Shown: piece after piece, positions 39,240 to 47,225 of the stretch
How the letters are laid out: every line of letters starts with the position of its first letter
Position numbering within the stretch: the stretch's first letter is position 1
Assembly (NCBI RefSeq): GCF_902500225.1
Contig: NZ_LR722662.1
Location: forward strand, 47,234-111,233
Direction of reading: 5' to 3'
DNA length: 64,000 nt
From: Buttiauxella massiliensis
GTDB taxonomy: Bacteria > Pseudomonadota > Gammaproteobacteria > Enterobacterales > Enterobacteriaceae
The notes under the pieces: generated by a model
What the model saw: the letters and a program-made list of their open reading frames with translations, nothing else
Databases searched by the model: none
What the model was told of the DNA's origin: nothing
Position numbers and translations under genes: made by a program

Positions 39240-39414
39240 GAGGATGTCCTTCAGTATTTTTCGATTGATTAACCCCAGCAGTTTACCGGATAGCGCGAGA
39301 AGCGCCATATCCTCCTGCTTTTGCTGTTCCGTGCGGTAACAATGTGAGCTGAGTTGTAATTATTTTGTGAATATATTGCTAAAAAAAACCACATGAACTA
39401 AAACCAATACATCC

Positions 39415-39431
39415 AAGTGGTCAGACCTCCT
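39415..39431. promoter_or_regulatory. FadR operator of fadE
   Basis: AAGTGGTCAGACCTCCT contains the FadR core TGGTCNGACC exactly (39418-39427), 22 bases before the fadE start. In E. coli FadR represses fadE until long-chain acyl-CoA is present. Confidence 0.8.
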
Positions 39432-39452
39432 ACAAGCAAGGGAGTTTCCTTT

Positions 39453-41897
39453 ATGTTGATTTTGAGTATTGTCGCAACCGTTGTTCTCCTCGGTGTGCTG
39501 TTCTATCACCAGGTCAATTTGCTGCTCAGTAGCGCAATTCTGCTGGCGTGGACAGCCGCGCTTGGTTTTACTGGTATATGGTCTATCTGGGTATTGGTTC
39601 CGCTGGCGATTATTCTGGTGCCGTTGGTCTTTACGCCGATTCGTAAATCTTTGATTTCCGCTCCGGTGTTCAGCAGCTTCCGCAAAGTCATGCCGCCGAT
39701 GTCGCGTACGGAAAAAGAAGCTATCGATGCTGGTACCACCTGGTGGGAAGGCGATCTTTTCCGCGGTAAACCAGACTGGGAAAAGCTGCACAACTATCCG
39801 CAACCAAAGCTGACTGAAGAAGAACAGGCCTTTATCGACGGCCCGGTTGAAGAAGCCTGCCGTCTGGCGAATGATTTCCAGATCACCCACGAAATGGCCG
39901 ATTTGCCGCCTGAACTGTGGGCATATTTAAAAGAACATCGCTTCTTCGCGATGATCATCAAGAAAGAGTACGGCGGCCTCGAGTTCTCTGCTTACGCACA
40001 ATCTCGCGTGCTGCAAAAACTGTCTGGGGTTTCCGGGATTCTGGCGATTACCGTCGGTGTGCCTAACTCATTAGGCCCGGGCGAATTGCTGCAACATTAC
40101 GGTACTGACGAGCAGAAAGATCATTACCTGCCACGCCTGGCGCGTGGGCAAGAGATCCCATGCTTTGCACTGACCAGCCCTGAAGCAGGCTCCGATGCGG
40201 GCGCGATTCCAGATACTGGCGTTGTGTGTATGGGCGAATGGCAGGGTCAGCAAGTTCTCGGTATGCGTCTGACCTGGAACAAGCGCTACATTACGCTGGC
40301 CCCTATCGCTACCGTTCTTGGTCTGGCATTCAAACTGTCTGACCCGGATAAACTGCTGGGCAATGAAGAAGATCTTGGCATTACCTGTGCGCTGATCCCA
40401 ACGCACACGCCGGGCGTAGAAATTGGCAAACGCCACTTCCCACTTAACGTACCATTCCAGAACGGTCCGACCCGCGGCAAAGATATTTTCGTACCGATTG
40501 ATTACATCATCGGCGGCCCGAAAATGGCCGGTCAGGGCTGGCGTATGCTGGTTGAATGCCTGTCCGTTGGCCGTGGTATTACCCTGCCATCCAACTCTAC
40601 TGGCGGCTTGAAATCTGTGGCGATGGCAACGGGTGCTTACGCGCACATTCGCCGCCAGTTCAGGATCTCTATCGGTAAAATGGAAGGGATTGAAGAGCCA
40701 TTAGCGCGTATTGCCGGTAACGCTTATGTGATGGATGCGGCGGCTTCGCTGGTGACTTACGGGATTATGCTCGGTGAAAAACCGGCGGTGCTGTCGGCTA
40801 TCGTGAAGTACCACTGTACCCACCGCGGCCAGCGCGCGATTCTCGACGCGATGGATATTCTCGGCGGTAAAGGCATTATGCTCGGCAACTCCAACTTTGT
40901 GGCGCGAGCGTATCAAGGCGCTCCAATCGCCATCACTGTTGAAGGGGCGAATATCCTGACCCGCAGCATGATTATCTTCGGTCAGGGTGCGATTCGTTGC
41001 CATCCGTATGTTCTCGACGAGATGAATGCGGCGCAAAACAATGACGTCAACGCGTTCGATAAGCTGCTGTTCAAGCATATCGGCCACGTCGGCAGCAACA
41101 AAATGCGCAGCCTGTGGCTTGGCCTGACTAACGGTTTGACCAGCGCCACGCCGACCAAAGACTCAACCAAACGCTACTACCAGTATATGAACCGCCTGAG
41201 CGCCAACCTGGCGTTGCTGTCAGACGTTTCCATGGCGGTATTGGGCGGCAGCCTCAAGCGTCGCGAGCGCATTTCTGCTCGCCTGGGTGATGTGTTAAGC
41301 CAGCTGTACCTCGCCTCTTCCGTGCTGAAACGCTACGACGACGAAGGCCGTAACGAAGCAGATTTACCGCTGGTTCACTGGGGTGTGCAGGATGCGCTGT
41401 ATCAGGCCGAGCAAGCGATTGACGACCTGCTGCGTAACTTCCCGAATGCATTTGTGGCTGGCATGTTGCGCGTAGTTATCTTCCCGCTGGGCCGTCGTTA
41501 CGATGCTCCATCGGACAAGCTGGACCACAAACTGGCGAAGATCATGCAGATCCCATCCGCTACCCGTTCACGCATTGGTCGCGGCCAGTATCTGACGCCA
41601 AGCGAGTTCAACCCGGCTGGCCTGCTGGAAGAAGCATTGATGGACGTGATGGCTGCTGAGCCAATCCATCTGCGCATCAGTAAAGAAACCGGGCGTAACC
41701 TGTCGTTTACCCGTCTTGATGAGCAGGCCAAACAATGGCTGGCAGAAGGGAAAATCAACGCTGAAGAAGCAGCGATTCTGACCAAAGCTGAAGCGAGCCG
41801 TCTGCGCAGTATCAACGTTGATGAGTTCGAGCCGGAGGAGCTGGCAACCATGCCGGTAAAGGTGCCGGAAAAGCATCGCAAGATTGAAGCGGCATAA
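39453..41897 (+). CDS. fadE: Acyl-CoA dehydrogenase FadE
   Basis: FadE catalyses the first, FAD-dependent oxidation in fatty-acid beta-oxidation and is membrane-associated through two N-terminal hydrophobic segments (residues about 2-30 and 35-65). Length from the ATG at 39453 is 814 residues, as in E. coli. Long identical stretches include [35 protein letters not shown] and [11 protein letters not shown] start at 39417 would place the FadR site inside the coding region and has no homology. Confidence 0.96.
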   Translation: MLILSIVATVVLLGVLFYHQVNLLLSSAILLAWTAALGFTGIWSIWVLVPLAIILVPLVFTPIRKSLISAPVFSSFRKVMPPMSRTEKEAIDAGTTWWEGDLFRGKPDWEKLHNYPQPKLTEEEQAFIDGPVEEACRLANDFQITHEMADLPPELWAYLKEHRFFAMIIKKEYGGLEFSAYAQSRVLQKLSGVSGILAITVGVPNSLGPGELLQHYGTDEQKDHYLPRLARGQEIPCFALTSPEAGSDAGAIPDTGVVCMGEWQGQQVLGMRLTWNKRYITLAPIATVLGLAFKLSDPDKLLGNEEDLGITCALIPTHTPGVEIGKRHFPLNVPFQNGPTRGKDIFVPIDYIIGGPKMAGQGWRMLVECLSVGRGITLPSNSTGGLKSVAMATGAYAHIRRQFRISIGKMEGIEEPLARIAGNAYVMDAAASLVTYGIMLGEKPAVLSAIVKYHCTHRGQRAILDAMDILGGKGIMLGNSNFVARAYQGAPIAITVEGANILTRSMIIFGQGAIRCHPYVLDEMNAAQNNDVNAFDKLLFKHIGHVGSNKMRSLWLGLTNGLTSATPTKDSTKRYYQYMNRLSANLALLSDVSMAVLGGSLKRRERISARLGDVLSQLYLASSVLKRYDDEGRNEADLPLVHWGVQDALYQAEQAIDDLLRNFPNAFVAGMLRVVIFPLGRRYDAPSDKLDHKLAKIMQIPSATRSRIGRGQYLTPSEFNPAGLLEEALMDVMAAEPIHLRISKETGRNLSFTRLDEQAKQWLAEGKINAEEAAILTKAEASRLRSINVDEFEPEELATMPVKVPEKHRKIEAA

Positions 41898-41905
41898 GCC
41901 TTCTT

Positions 41906-41931
41906 AAAACCCCGTTCGCGGGGTTTTTTCT
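41906..41931 (+). terminator. Rho-independent terminator of fadE
   Basis: AAAACCCCG / CGGGGTTTT stem with a TTCG-type tight loop and a following T-run, nine bases past the fadE stop. Confidence 0.9.
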
Positions 41932-41984
41932 TTTCTACTCATGCTAAAGTGAATGAAACACTGTTTATCATGAGGCTTCCGATT

Positions 41985-42752
41985 GTGTCTGGTTTGAAAA
42001 TCACCGTTCTGCAACAACCGCTGGTCTGGATGGACGGCGCGGCAAACTTGCGTCATTTCGACGTGCTGTTAGACGACATTCTCGGCCGCGACCTGATTAT
42101 CCTGCCGGAAATGTTCACTACCGGTTTTGCAATGGAAGCCGCAAAACAATCGCTTGCTGAAGAAGAAGTCATCGACTGGATGCAGTTTAAAGCCCAGCAA
42201 ACTCAGGCGATGATCGCCGGAAGCGCTGCCCTGCAAACCGAACGCGGGCCGGTAAACCGTTTCCTGCTGGTTCAGCCCGACGGCAAAGTCCATTTCTACG
42301 ATAAACGCCATTTGTTCCGCATGGCGGATGAACATCATCATTATCAGGCCGGTAACGAGCGTGTCATCGTCGAGTGGCGTGGCTGGCGCATTCTGCCGCA
42401 GGTTTGTTACGACTTACGCTTCCCGGTTTTTTCACGCAACCGCAACGATTACGATCTGGCGTTATATGTGGCGAACTGGCCAGCCCCGCGCTCTTTGCAC
42501 TGGCAAAGTTTGCTGGTGGCTCGCGCCATTGAAAACCAGGCGTATGTCGCAGGCTGCAACCGTGTTGGCACCGACGGTAACGGGCATCATTACCGTGGCG
42601 ATAGCAAAATTATTAATCCGCAGGGTGAAATTCTGGCGAATGGCGAAACCCATCAGGCGATGCGGCTCGATGCCGATTTATCGCTGATTGCATTGCAAGA
42701 ATACCGCGAGAAATTCCCTGCCTGGCAAGATGCCGATCCGTTCAGCCTTTAA
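41985..42752 (+). CDS. yafV: YafV, omega-amidase (nitrilase family)
   Basis: A CN-hydrolase of 255 residues with the Glu-Lys-Cys triad in LPEMFTTGF, YDKRHLFRM and QVCYDLRFP. E. coli YafV is a 2-oxoglutaramate/2-oxosuccinamate amidase that repairs by-products of glutamine transamination. The GTG at 41985 (VSGLKITVLQQPLVWMDG) matches the E. coli start (MPGLKIT). ATGs at 41949 and 41970 give extensions without homology. In E. coli ivy lies between yafV and fadE; it is absent here. Its stop codon abuts that of the convergent uraH. Confidence 0.92.
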   Translation: MSGLKITVLQQPLVWMDGAANLRHFDVLLDDILGRDLIILPEMFTTGFAMEAAKQSLAEEEVIDWMQFKAQQTQAMIAGSAALQTERGPVNRFLLVQPDGKVHFYDKRHLFRMADEHHHYQAGNERVIVEWRGWRILPQVCYDLRFPVFSRNRNDYDLALYVANWPAPRSLHWQSLLVARAIENQAYVAGCNRVGTDGNGHHYRGDSKIINPQGEILANGETHQAMRLDADLSLIALQEYREKFPAWQDADPFSL

Positions 42753-43088
42753 CTACGAACCTCTGTAAGTCGACCACGACCACGGGGAAATCAGAAACGG
42801 CAGGTGATAATGCCCGCCGTTTTGCGGTATCACGAAATCGATTTGCGCGGTGGGATACAGGGTTTCTCTGTGTGTTGCTGCGAAATAAAGCCCGATTTCT
42901 GCCGTCAGCCGATATCGCCCCGCCGCCAATGGTACCGGGGCGAAATCTTTTAGCCGCCCATCGGTATCCGTAACACCCTGCCCCACAATCTCCCAGGTAT
43001 CGCCAAGCTGTTGCTCAAGGCGAATAGCCACATCTGCCGCCGGTTTCCCTAGCGCAGTATCAAGAATATGCGTACTTAACTGGCTCAT
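42753..43088 (-). CDS. uraH: 5-hydroxyisourate hydrolase (HIU hydrolase)
   Basis: A transthyretin-like protein of 111 residues. It hydrolyses 5-hydroxyisourate, the product of urate oxidation, to OHCU. The N-terminal STHILDTALGKPAADV, and the C-terminal signature YRGS are intact. There is no signal peptide, so it is cytoplasmic. It is last of a three-gene run, overlapping the fused gene by four bases (ATGA). The Klebsiella counterpart is HpxT. Confidence 0.93.
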   Translation of the reverse strand: MSQLSTHILDTALGKPAADVAIRLEQQLGDTWEIVGQGVTDTDGRLKDFAPVPLAAGRYRLTAEIGLYFAATHRETLYPTAQIDFVIPQNGGHYHLPFLISPWSWSTYRGS

Positions 43089-44839
43089 TGGGCAAACACT
43101 CCTTCGAGACGTAGTAACGTGATTTGGCGTAATTGCTCCAGCGCTTCAGTTTCTTCCTGTGCAGGGGAATTGTTCAGGCGGCGATGGAGTTCAGTGAGAA
43201 TATCTTCACCACTTCGCCCTTTCGCACGAATAAGAAACACGCGCCCAAACCGCTCTTCATATTCAGCATTACCCTGTGCCAGTGCGAGAGTTAACGCGCT
43301 ATTTTGCGTATCTACAGCAGACTGCTCGCCTTTAGAAAATAGGGCTTCTTTGCCGTCGCCCTGTGCTTTTTCACCGATACGCGGATGTGCCGCCAGCGCA
43401 TGATTCAACTCCTCCCCTCCCCAGTCCAGCGTCAGTTGCGAAGCGTAATGCTGTAACACGTGGACGTTTAAATATGGACGCGCTGCTACCAGCTTTTCGG
43501 TCCATGCAGGAATTGCCACACATGGTGCTATCAGGTTTAGGGCTTCATTCTCTGAGCCATCGTTAAATTCAATCAGGGTATTTTTCGCAGCCAATGCCAT
43601 AACCGTTTGCGTATAAGCCCTCACAGCTTGCATCACATCAGCTTCCATCACTGACTCTGCAGGATGGTGGCTAATTCCACGGTCACAACGCGCAAACAAC
43701 ATACCCACTGGCCAGAGTTGTGCAATGGCGATAGCATCATGCCCCGCGCCACTTGGCAGAGATAAACTACGCCCCTGCACCGAAGCAATGGCTGATGTTA
43801 ACTGGCGCTGTAAACCCGCGTCGCATGGCGTGGCGGGAATCGAATAATAGATTTCAGAGTCGAACGTCACACCTCGTTGAGCGGCGATTTGTTGCGCTTC
43901 GCTTAACAAGTTTCCCAGCAATGCTTCCAGATCTGCATCTCTCGGGCTGCGAATATCCAGCGTGAGCAGGACTTCACCTGGAATAACATTCGCCGCGCCC
44001 GGCAAGCATTGCAGCGAGCCGACTGTCGCAACAATATCTGGGGCGTAAATGGCAGTCGCGCTTTCGATGTAAGTCATCCAATTAGCGGCGGCCGCGAGCG
44101 CGTCTTTACGAATAGTCATCGGCACCGTGCCTGCATGCCCTGCTTCGCCAACAAAGCGGCATTTCAGACGGCGAGCGCCGTTAATGGCGGTCACCACGCC
44201 GAGCGCCAGATTTTCACGCTCCAGCACCGGCCCTTGTTCAATATGCAGTTCGAGATAGGCACTAAACTCTTCCGGACTACGGGCAGCACTTTTAATTCGT
44301 GAAGGGTCAAAACCGGCATTGACCAATGCTTGTGCAACGCTAATCCCTGCAGCATCAACACATGCCAGCCAGTTATCCGGCCAGGTTCCGGTCACCCCAC
44401 GGCTACCTAATAGCGTGATACCAAAGCGCGTCCCTTCTTCATCGCCAAAGCCAACGATTTCAATCGCCTGCTCTAATTGAAGATTGTTTTCATAGAGAAA
44501 TGCGACCACTTCCAGCGCGGTGAGTACGCCCAACATGCCGTCGTAACGCCCGGCATTGCGCACCGTGTCGAGGTGCGAACCCAGCAAAATAGCCTGAGCG
44601 CCTTCACTTGCCCCTTCGTAACGCCCACAAATATTACCCACTGCATCTTGCCAGGTGGCCATACCGATTTGTTCCATCCAGGCCCCAACCATGTGGTTGG
44701 CCCGCAGATGTTCAGGGGAGAGATAAACCCGCGTGAGCTGGCCCGGTGTTTCGCTAATTTGCGCGAGTTCATCCGCTCGCTGCATAACCCGGCTAGCGGC
44801 GGCGCTGGCCTGCGCGGCATTCATGACATGTTTAACCAT
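43085..44839 (-). CDS. Fused allantoate amidohydrolase and OHCU decarboxylase
   Basis: A 584-residue two-domain protein. Residues about 10-400 are an M20-type allantoate amidohydrolase (HpxK/AllC-like) with metal ligands in LGSHLDTVRNAGRYDG, GFGDEEGTRFG and HIEQGPVLE, and a dimerisation segment GEAGHAGTVPM. Residues about 415-584 are an OHCU decarboxylase (UraD/HpxQ-like) with HPRIG, GEQSAVD and YEERFGRVFLIRAKGRS. The decarboxylase makes S-allantoin; the amidohydrolase cleaves allantoate to ureidoglycine, so the fusion links two non-adjacent steps. In K. pneumoniae these are separate genes. The ATG at 44839 overlaps the hpxJ stop in TGATG. Confidence 0.92.
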   Translation of the reverse strand: MVKHVMNAAQASAAASRVMQRADELAQISETPGQLTRVYLSPEHLRANHMVGAWMEQIGMATWQDAVGNICGRYEGASEGAQAILLGSHLDTVRNAGRYDGMLGVLTALEVVAFLYENNLQLEQAIEIVGFGDEEGTRFGITLLGSRGVTGTWPDNWLACVDAAGISVAQALVNAGFDPSRIKSAARSPEEFSAYLELHIEQGPVLERENLALGVVTAINGARRLKCRFVGEAGHAGTVPMTIRKDALAAAANWMTYIESATAIYAPDIVATVGSLQCLPGAANVIPGEVLLTLDIRSPRDADLEALLGNLLSEAQQIAAQRGVTFDSEIYYSIPATPCDAGLQRQLTSAIASVQGRSLSLPSGAGHDAIAIAQLWPVGMLFARCDRGISHHPAESVMEADVMQAVRAYTQTVMALAAKNTLIEFNDGSENEALNLIAPCVAIPAWTEKLVAARPYLNVHVLQHYASQLTLDWGGEELNHALAAHPRIGEKAQGDGKEALFSKGEQSAVDTQNSALTLALAQGNAEYEERFGRVFLIRAKGRSGEDILTELHRRLNNSPAQEETEALEQLRQITLLRLEGVFAQ

Positions 44840-46080
44840 CAGCGATTTTCCTGAGAATACACGTCCCACGCCGACTGCATTGCTGCCCCTTGCGTCGACT
44901 TGAACCCAAGACGATTAAGCACCGCCTCCAGCGCCGTCAGCGTTTGCAGCACACAATCTTTGCGCGCGTTATAACCCATGGTGCCAATGCGCCAGATCTT
45001 GCCTTGCAGCGGGCCAAACGAGGTGCCGATTTCAATATGGAAATCTTCCAGCAGCATTTTGCGTACTTCTTCGCCGTGAACGGCGGAAGGAATAACCACG
45101 CCAAGTACGTTATTCATTTTGTGTTGGAGGTTTCCGAAGGTTTCCAGACCCATACCTTGTATACCGGCCACCAGCGCCCTCCCGTGCAGTTCGTGGCGAG
45201 CAATCCCCACATCCAACCCTTCTTCCAGAATAATGCGCGCGCACTCACGGGCGGCGAACAACATACTGGTCGCTTCCGTGTGGTGGTTCAGGCGCTCCGG
45301 GCCCCAGTAATCCATCACCATGCCGAGATCGAAATAATTCGAGTAGATCATTTCGTCATCGCCATCCTGATGCGCGGAAGTACGAATGCCCTCTTCCACA
45401 CATTTACGGCGGCGGATCACTTCTTCCATTTGTGCGCTGAGGGTGATCGGCGAACTGCCGGACGGGCCTCCGAGGCATTTTTGCAACCCTGCTGAAACCG
45501 CATCTAAACCCCAGGCGTCAGTTTCCAGTTTGTTGCCACCAAATGACGCCGTGGCATCGGTGTAAAACAGCACGCCGTGGCGGCGGCAGATTTCACCGAG
45601 TTCTTCCAGGGGCTGTAGCATGGTGGTGGATGTATCGCCCTGAACCGTCAGCAGCAAACGCGGTTTTACCGTTTTGATAGCATCTTCGATTTGGTCGGGT
45701 GTGAATACTTCTCCCCACGGCACTTCAATGGTGTGAACTTCAGCACGGCATCGACGTGCTATTTCACAAAGCAGATGGCCGAAACGGCCAAATACCGGCA
45801 CCAGCACTTTGTCGCCGGGGCGAATCGCAGAAAGCAAAATCGCTTCGATGCCGGAGCGAGAAGTGCCATCCACCAGCATCGTCCAACGGTTTTGGGTACG
45901 GAAAAGTTCGCGATACAGCACCATCACTTCATTCATATAGCCAGTCATCACCGGGTCATACTGCCCAATCAATTGGCTCGCCATAGCTCGTAATACGCGG
46001 GGATCGGCATTGATTGGACCCGGCCCCATCAACAAACGGTGTGGCGGATTAATTTGCGCGAAGTGCTGAATATCTAACAT
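44839..46080 (-). CDS. hpxJ: (S)-ureidoglycine--glyoxylate aminotransferase (HpxJ/PucG-like)
   Basis: A class V PLP aminotransferase of 413 residues. The PLP lysine is Lys201 (AGLQKCLGGPSGSSP), with VDGTSRSGIEAILL and FYTDATASFGGN near the cofactor. The K. pneumoniae HpxJ transfers the amino group of ureidoglycine to an oxo-acid such as glyoxylate. It is first gene of hpxJ-fusion-uraH and has AAGGA upstream of the ATG. A sigma-54-type promoter with NtrC-type palindromes lies in front of it. Confidence 0.9.
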   Translation of the reverse strand: MLDIQHFAQINPPHRLLMGPGPINADPRVLRAMASQLIGQYDPVMTGYMNEVMVLYRELFRTQNRWTMLVDGTSRSGIEAILLSAIRPGDKVLVPVFGRFGHLLCEIARRCRAEVHTIEVPWGEVFTPDQIEDAIKTVKPRLLLTVQGDTSTTMLQPLEELGEICRRHGVLFYTDATASFGGNKLETDAWGLDAVSAGLQKCLGGPSGSSPITLSAQMEEVIRRRKCVEEGIRTSAHQDGDDEMIYSNYFDLGMVMDYWGPERLNHHTEATSMLFAARECARIILEEGLDVGIARHELHGRALVAGIQGMGLETFGNLQHKMNNVLGVVIPSAVHGEEVRKMLLEDFHIEIGTSFGPLQGKIWRIGTMGYNARKDCVLQTLTALEAVLNRLGFKSTQGAAMQSAWDVYSQENR

Positions 46081-46101
46081 GGCATTTCCTTTAGTTCAAA
46101 A

Positions 46102-46112
46102 TGAAACAAAAG
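46102..46112 (+). promoter_or_regulatory. Candidate HpxU (RpiR) half-site downstream of the hpxJ promoter
   Basis: TGAAACAAAAG is repeated in reverse at 47125-47135 in front of hpxU/hpxW, and GAAACAAAAG recurs at 46169-46178. The copy here lies about 20-30 bases past the -12 element, a position that would block initiation. Binding by HpxU is inferred. Confidence 0.45.
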
Positions 46113-46131
46113 ATTCTTTATAAAAATATTC

Positions 46132-46147
46132 TGCAACTAATGTGCCA
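46132..46147 (-). promoter_or_regulatory. Sigma-54 promoter of the hpxJ operon
   Basis: Read on the minus strand the site is TGGCAC, five bases, TTGCA: a complete match to the -24/-12 consensus, with GG and GC 12 bases apart. The start codon of hpxJ lies 52 bases downstream. Nitrogen control through RpoN is the natural reading. Confidence 0.75.
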
Positions 46148-46222
46148 TTCATTTTCATCAGTGGCAAAGAAACAAAAGCCGATACTTAGCGTAAATAATG
46201 ATACTTACCAAACCAGGTTAAT

Positions 46223-46237
46223 GAACCAGAATGGTTC
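46223..46237. promoter_or_regulatory. NtrC-type palindrome, proximal
   Basis: GAACCA-GAA-TGGTTC, a perfect 15-bp palindrome that differs from the distal site by C-to-A in each arm. Its centre is about 32 bases from that of the distal site, three helical turns. Confidence 0.5.
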
Positions 46238-46254
46238 CCACGATGTGTGCAAAA

Positions 46255-46269
46255 GCACCATCATGGTGC
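46255..46269. promoter_or_regulatory. NtrC-type palindrome, distal
   Basis: GCACCATCATGGTGC fits the NtrC pattern GCACC-N5-GGTGC exactly. It lies about 110-135 bases upstream of the sigma-54 promoter on the minus strand, between the hpxU stop and the hpxJ promoter, a normal enhancer position. Confidence 0.65.
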
Positions 46270-46270
46270 A

Positions 46271-47110
46271 CTAGCGTTGCTCTAACTCATCAAGCTCAGT
46301 ATAGAGTTCGGCAATATGATGAATGCGCTGACGACCAGTGGTTAACGCTTCATGTAGCACTGCGTTGGCTAACAGATTCACCAGACTCATCGCACTGCTG
46401 TAACTATCGAAAGCTGAAACGCTGTCCAGCGGGGCGGCAAAATGCCAGCGGCAATAAGGCGTCAGGCCCGAACCCTGCGCTTCACTCATTACCAAAAGCG
46501 GCACCTGCCGCTGATGCAGATTCGCCAGCAGCGGCTTGATAATGCGCGGACGCCTGCGGAACGCGATAGCGATAACACAATCTTGTTCGCTGATATCCAC
46601 CACTTCTTCGGCCAGCGTCTGCCCCGGCTGCGGCAATAAATAAACGTCGCTACGTACCTGCAATAACTGTTGGCGCAGGTGCATTGCGACCGGCCACGAG
46701 TTTCTTAAGCCGATAATAAAAATACGTTTTGCCGTCGTCAGCGCCGTCACAACTTCGGAAAATTGCTGCGTTTCGAGCAGGCTGACCCACTGCGTCAGAT
46801 TCGCCATTTCCTGTTTATAATGCCGCGCCAACAGCGTGTTACCTTGCACCGCATCACGGTTTTCTGTGAGCGGCATTCCGCTCTGACGCAGGTTGCGCAG
46901 TTCTTCACGCATATCTTTATAACGGTCGTAGCCAAGGCGCTTAAACAGACGGCTTACCGTCGCTTTTGATACGCCAGAAAGACGGGCCAGTTCGGCGCTG
47001 TTGTAGCTAATCAGGTCATCAAAATGATCGACAATAAACGCAGCAACTCGCTGTTCCTGCGGGGAAAGCTGTTCGTATGTCGCCCTTAAGCGTTCATCTA
47101 ATTGTTTCAT
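46271..47110 (-). CDS. hpxU: RpiR family transcriptional regulator (HpxU-like)
   Basis: A 279-residue regulator. An N-terminal HTH_6 domain (YNSAELARLSGVSKATVSRLFKRLGYDRYKDM) is followed by a SIS sugar/ligand-binding domain (IFIIGLRNSWPVAMHLRQQL, EQDCVIAIAFRRRPRIIKPLL). In K. pneumoniae the RpiR-type HpxU represses the allantoate genes; position between hpxJ and hpxW supports that identity. The ATG at 47110 has GAGG five bases upstream; the ATG one codon earlier is too close to it. The inducer is unknown. Confidence 0.82.
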   Translation of the reverse strand: MKQLDERLRATYEQLSPQEQRVAAFIVDHFDDLISYNSAELARLSGVSKATVSRLFKRLGYDRYKDMREELRNLRQSGMPLTENRDAVQGNTLLARHYKQEMANLTQWVSLLETQQFSEVVTALTTAKRIFIIGLRNSWPVAMHLRQQLLQVRSDVYLLPQPGQTLAEEVVDISEQDCVIAIAFRRRPRIIKPLLANLHQRQVPLLVMSEAQGSGLTPYCRWHFAAPLDSVSAFDSYSSAMSLVNLLANAVLHEALTTGRQRIHHIAELYTELDELEQR

Positions 47111-47129
47111 CATGGCCTCTGTAACTTTT

Positions 47130-47157
47130 GTTTCACTCGAGCCTGGCACAGTGAAAC
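47130..47157. promoter_or_regulatory. Inverted repeat in the hpxU-hpxW divergent region
   Basis: GTTTCACT (47130-47137) and AGTGAAAC (47150-47157) are exact complements around 12 bases. Its left arm overlaps the CTTTTGTTTCA motif shared with the hpxJ promoter. It is a likely operator for HpxU, covering its own promoter and lying just upstream of the hpxW promoter. Confidence 0.6.
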
Positions 47158-47171
47158 TAACCGAGTCAACC

Positions 47172-47187
47172 TGGAACATCTCTTGCT
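47172..47187 (+). promoter_or_regulatory. Sigma-54-like promoter of hpxWXYZ
   Basis: TGGAAC, five bases, TTGCT: one mismatch from TGGCAC-N5-TTGCW, with GG and GC 12 bases apart. Transcription would begin near 47198, 28 bases before hpxW. Confidence 0.55.
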
Positions 47188-47225
47188 AGAGATACACTTA
47201 AGCTTCCATTCTGAGAGATAAAACG

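Noticed and set aside
47144..47159. TGGCAC at the hpxU-hpxW gap as a sigma-54 -24 element
   Set aside because: The required GC 12 bases on is CT; the better candidate is TGGAAC-N5-TTGCT at 47172.
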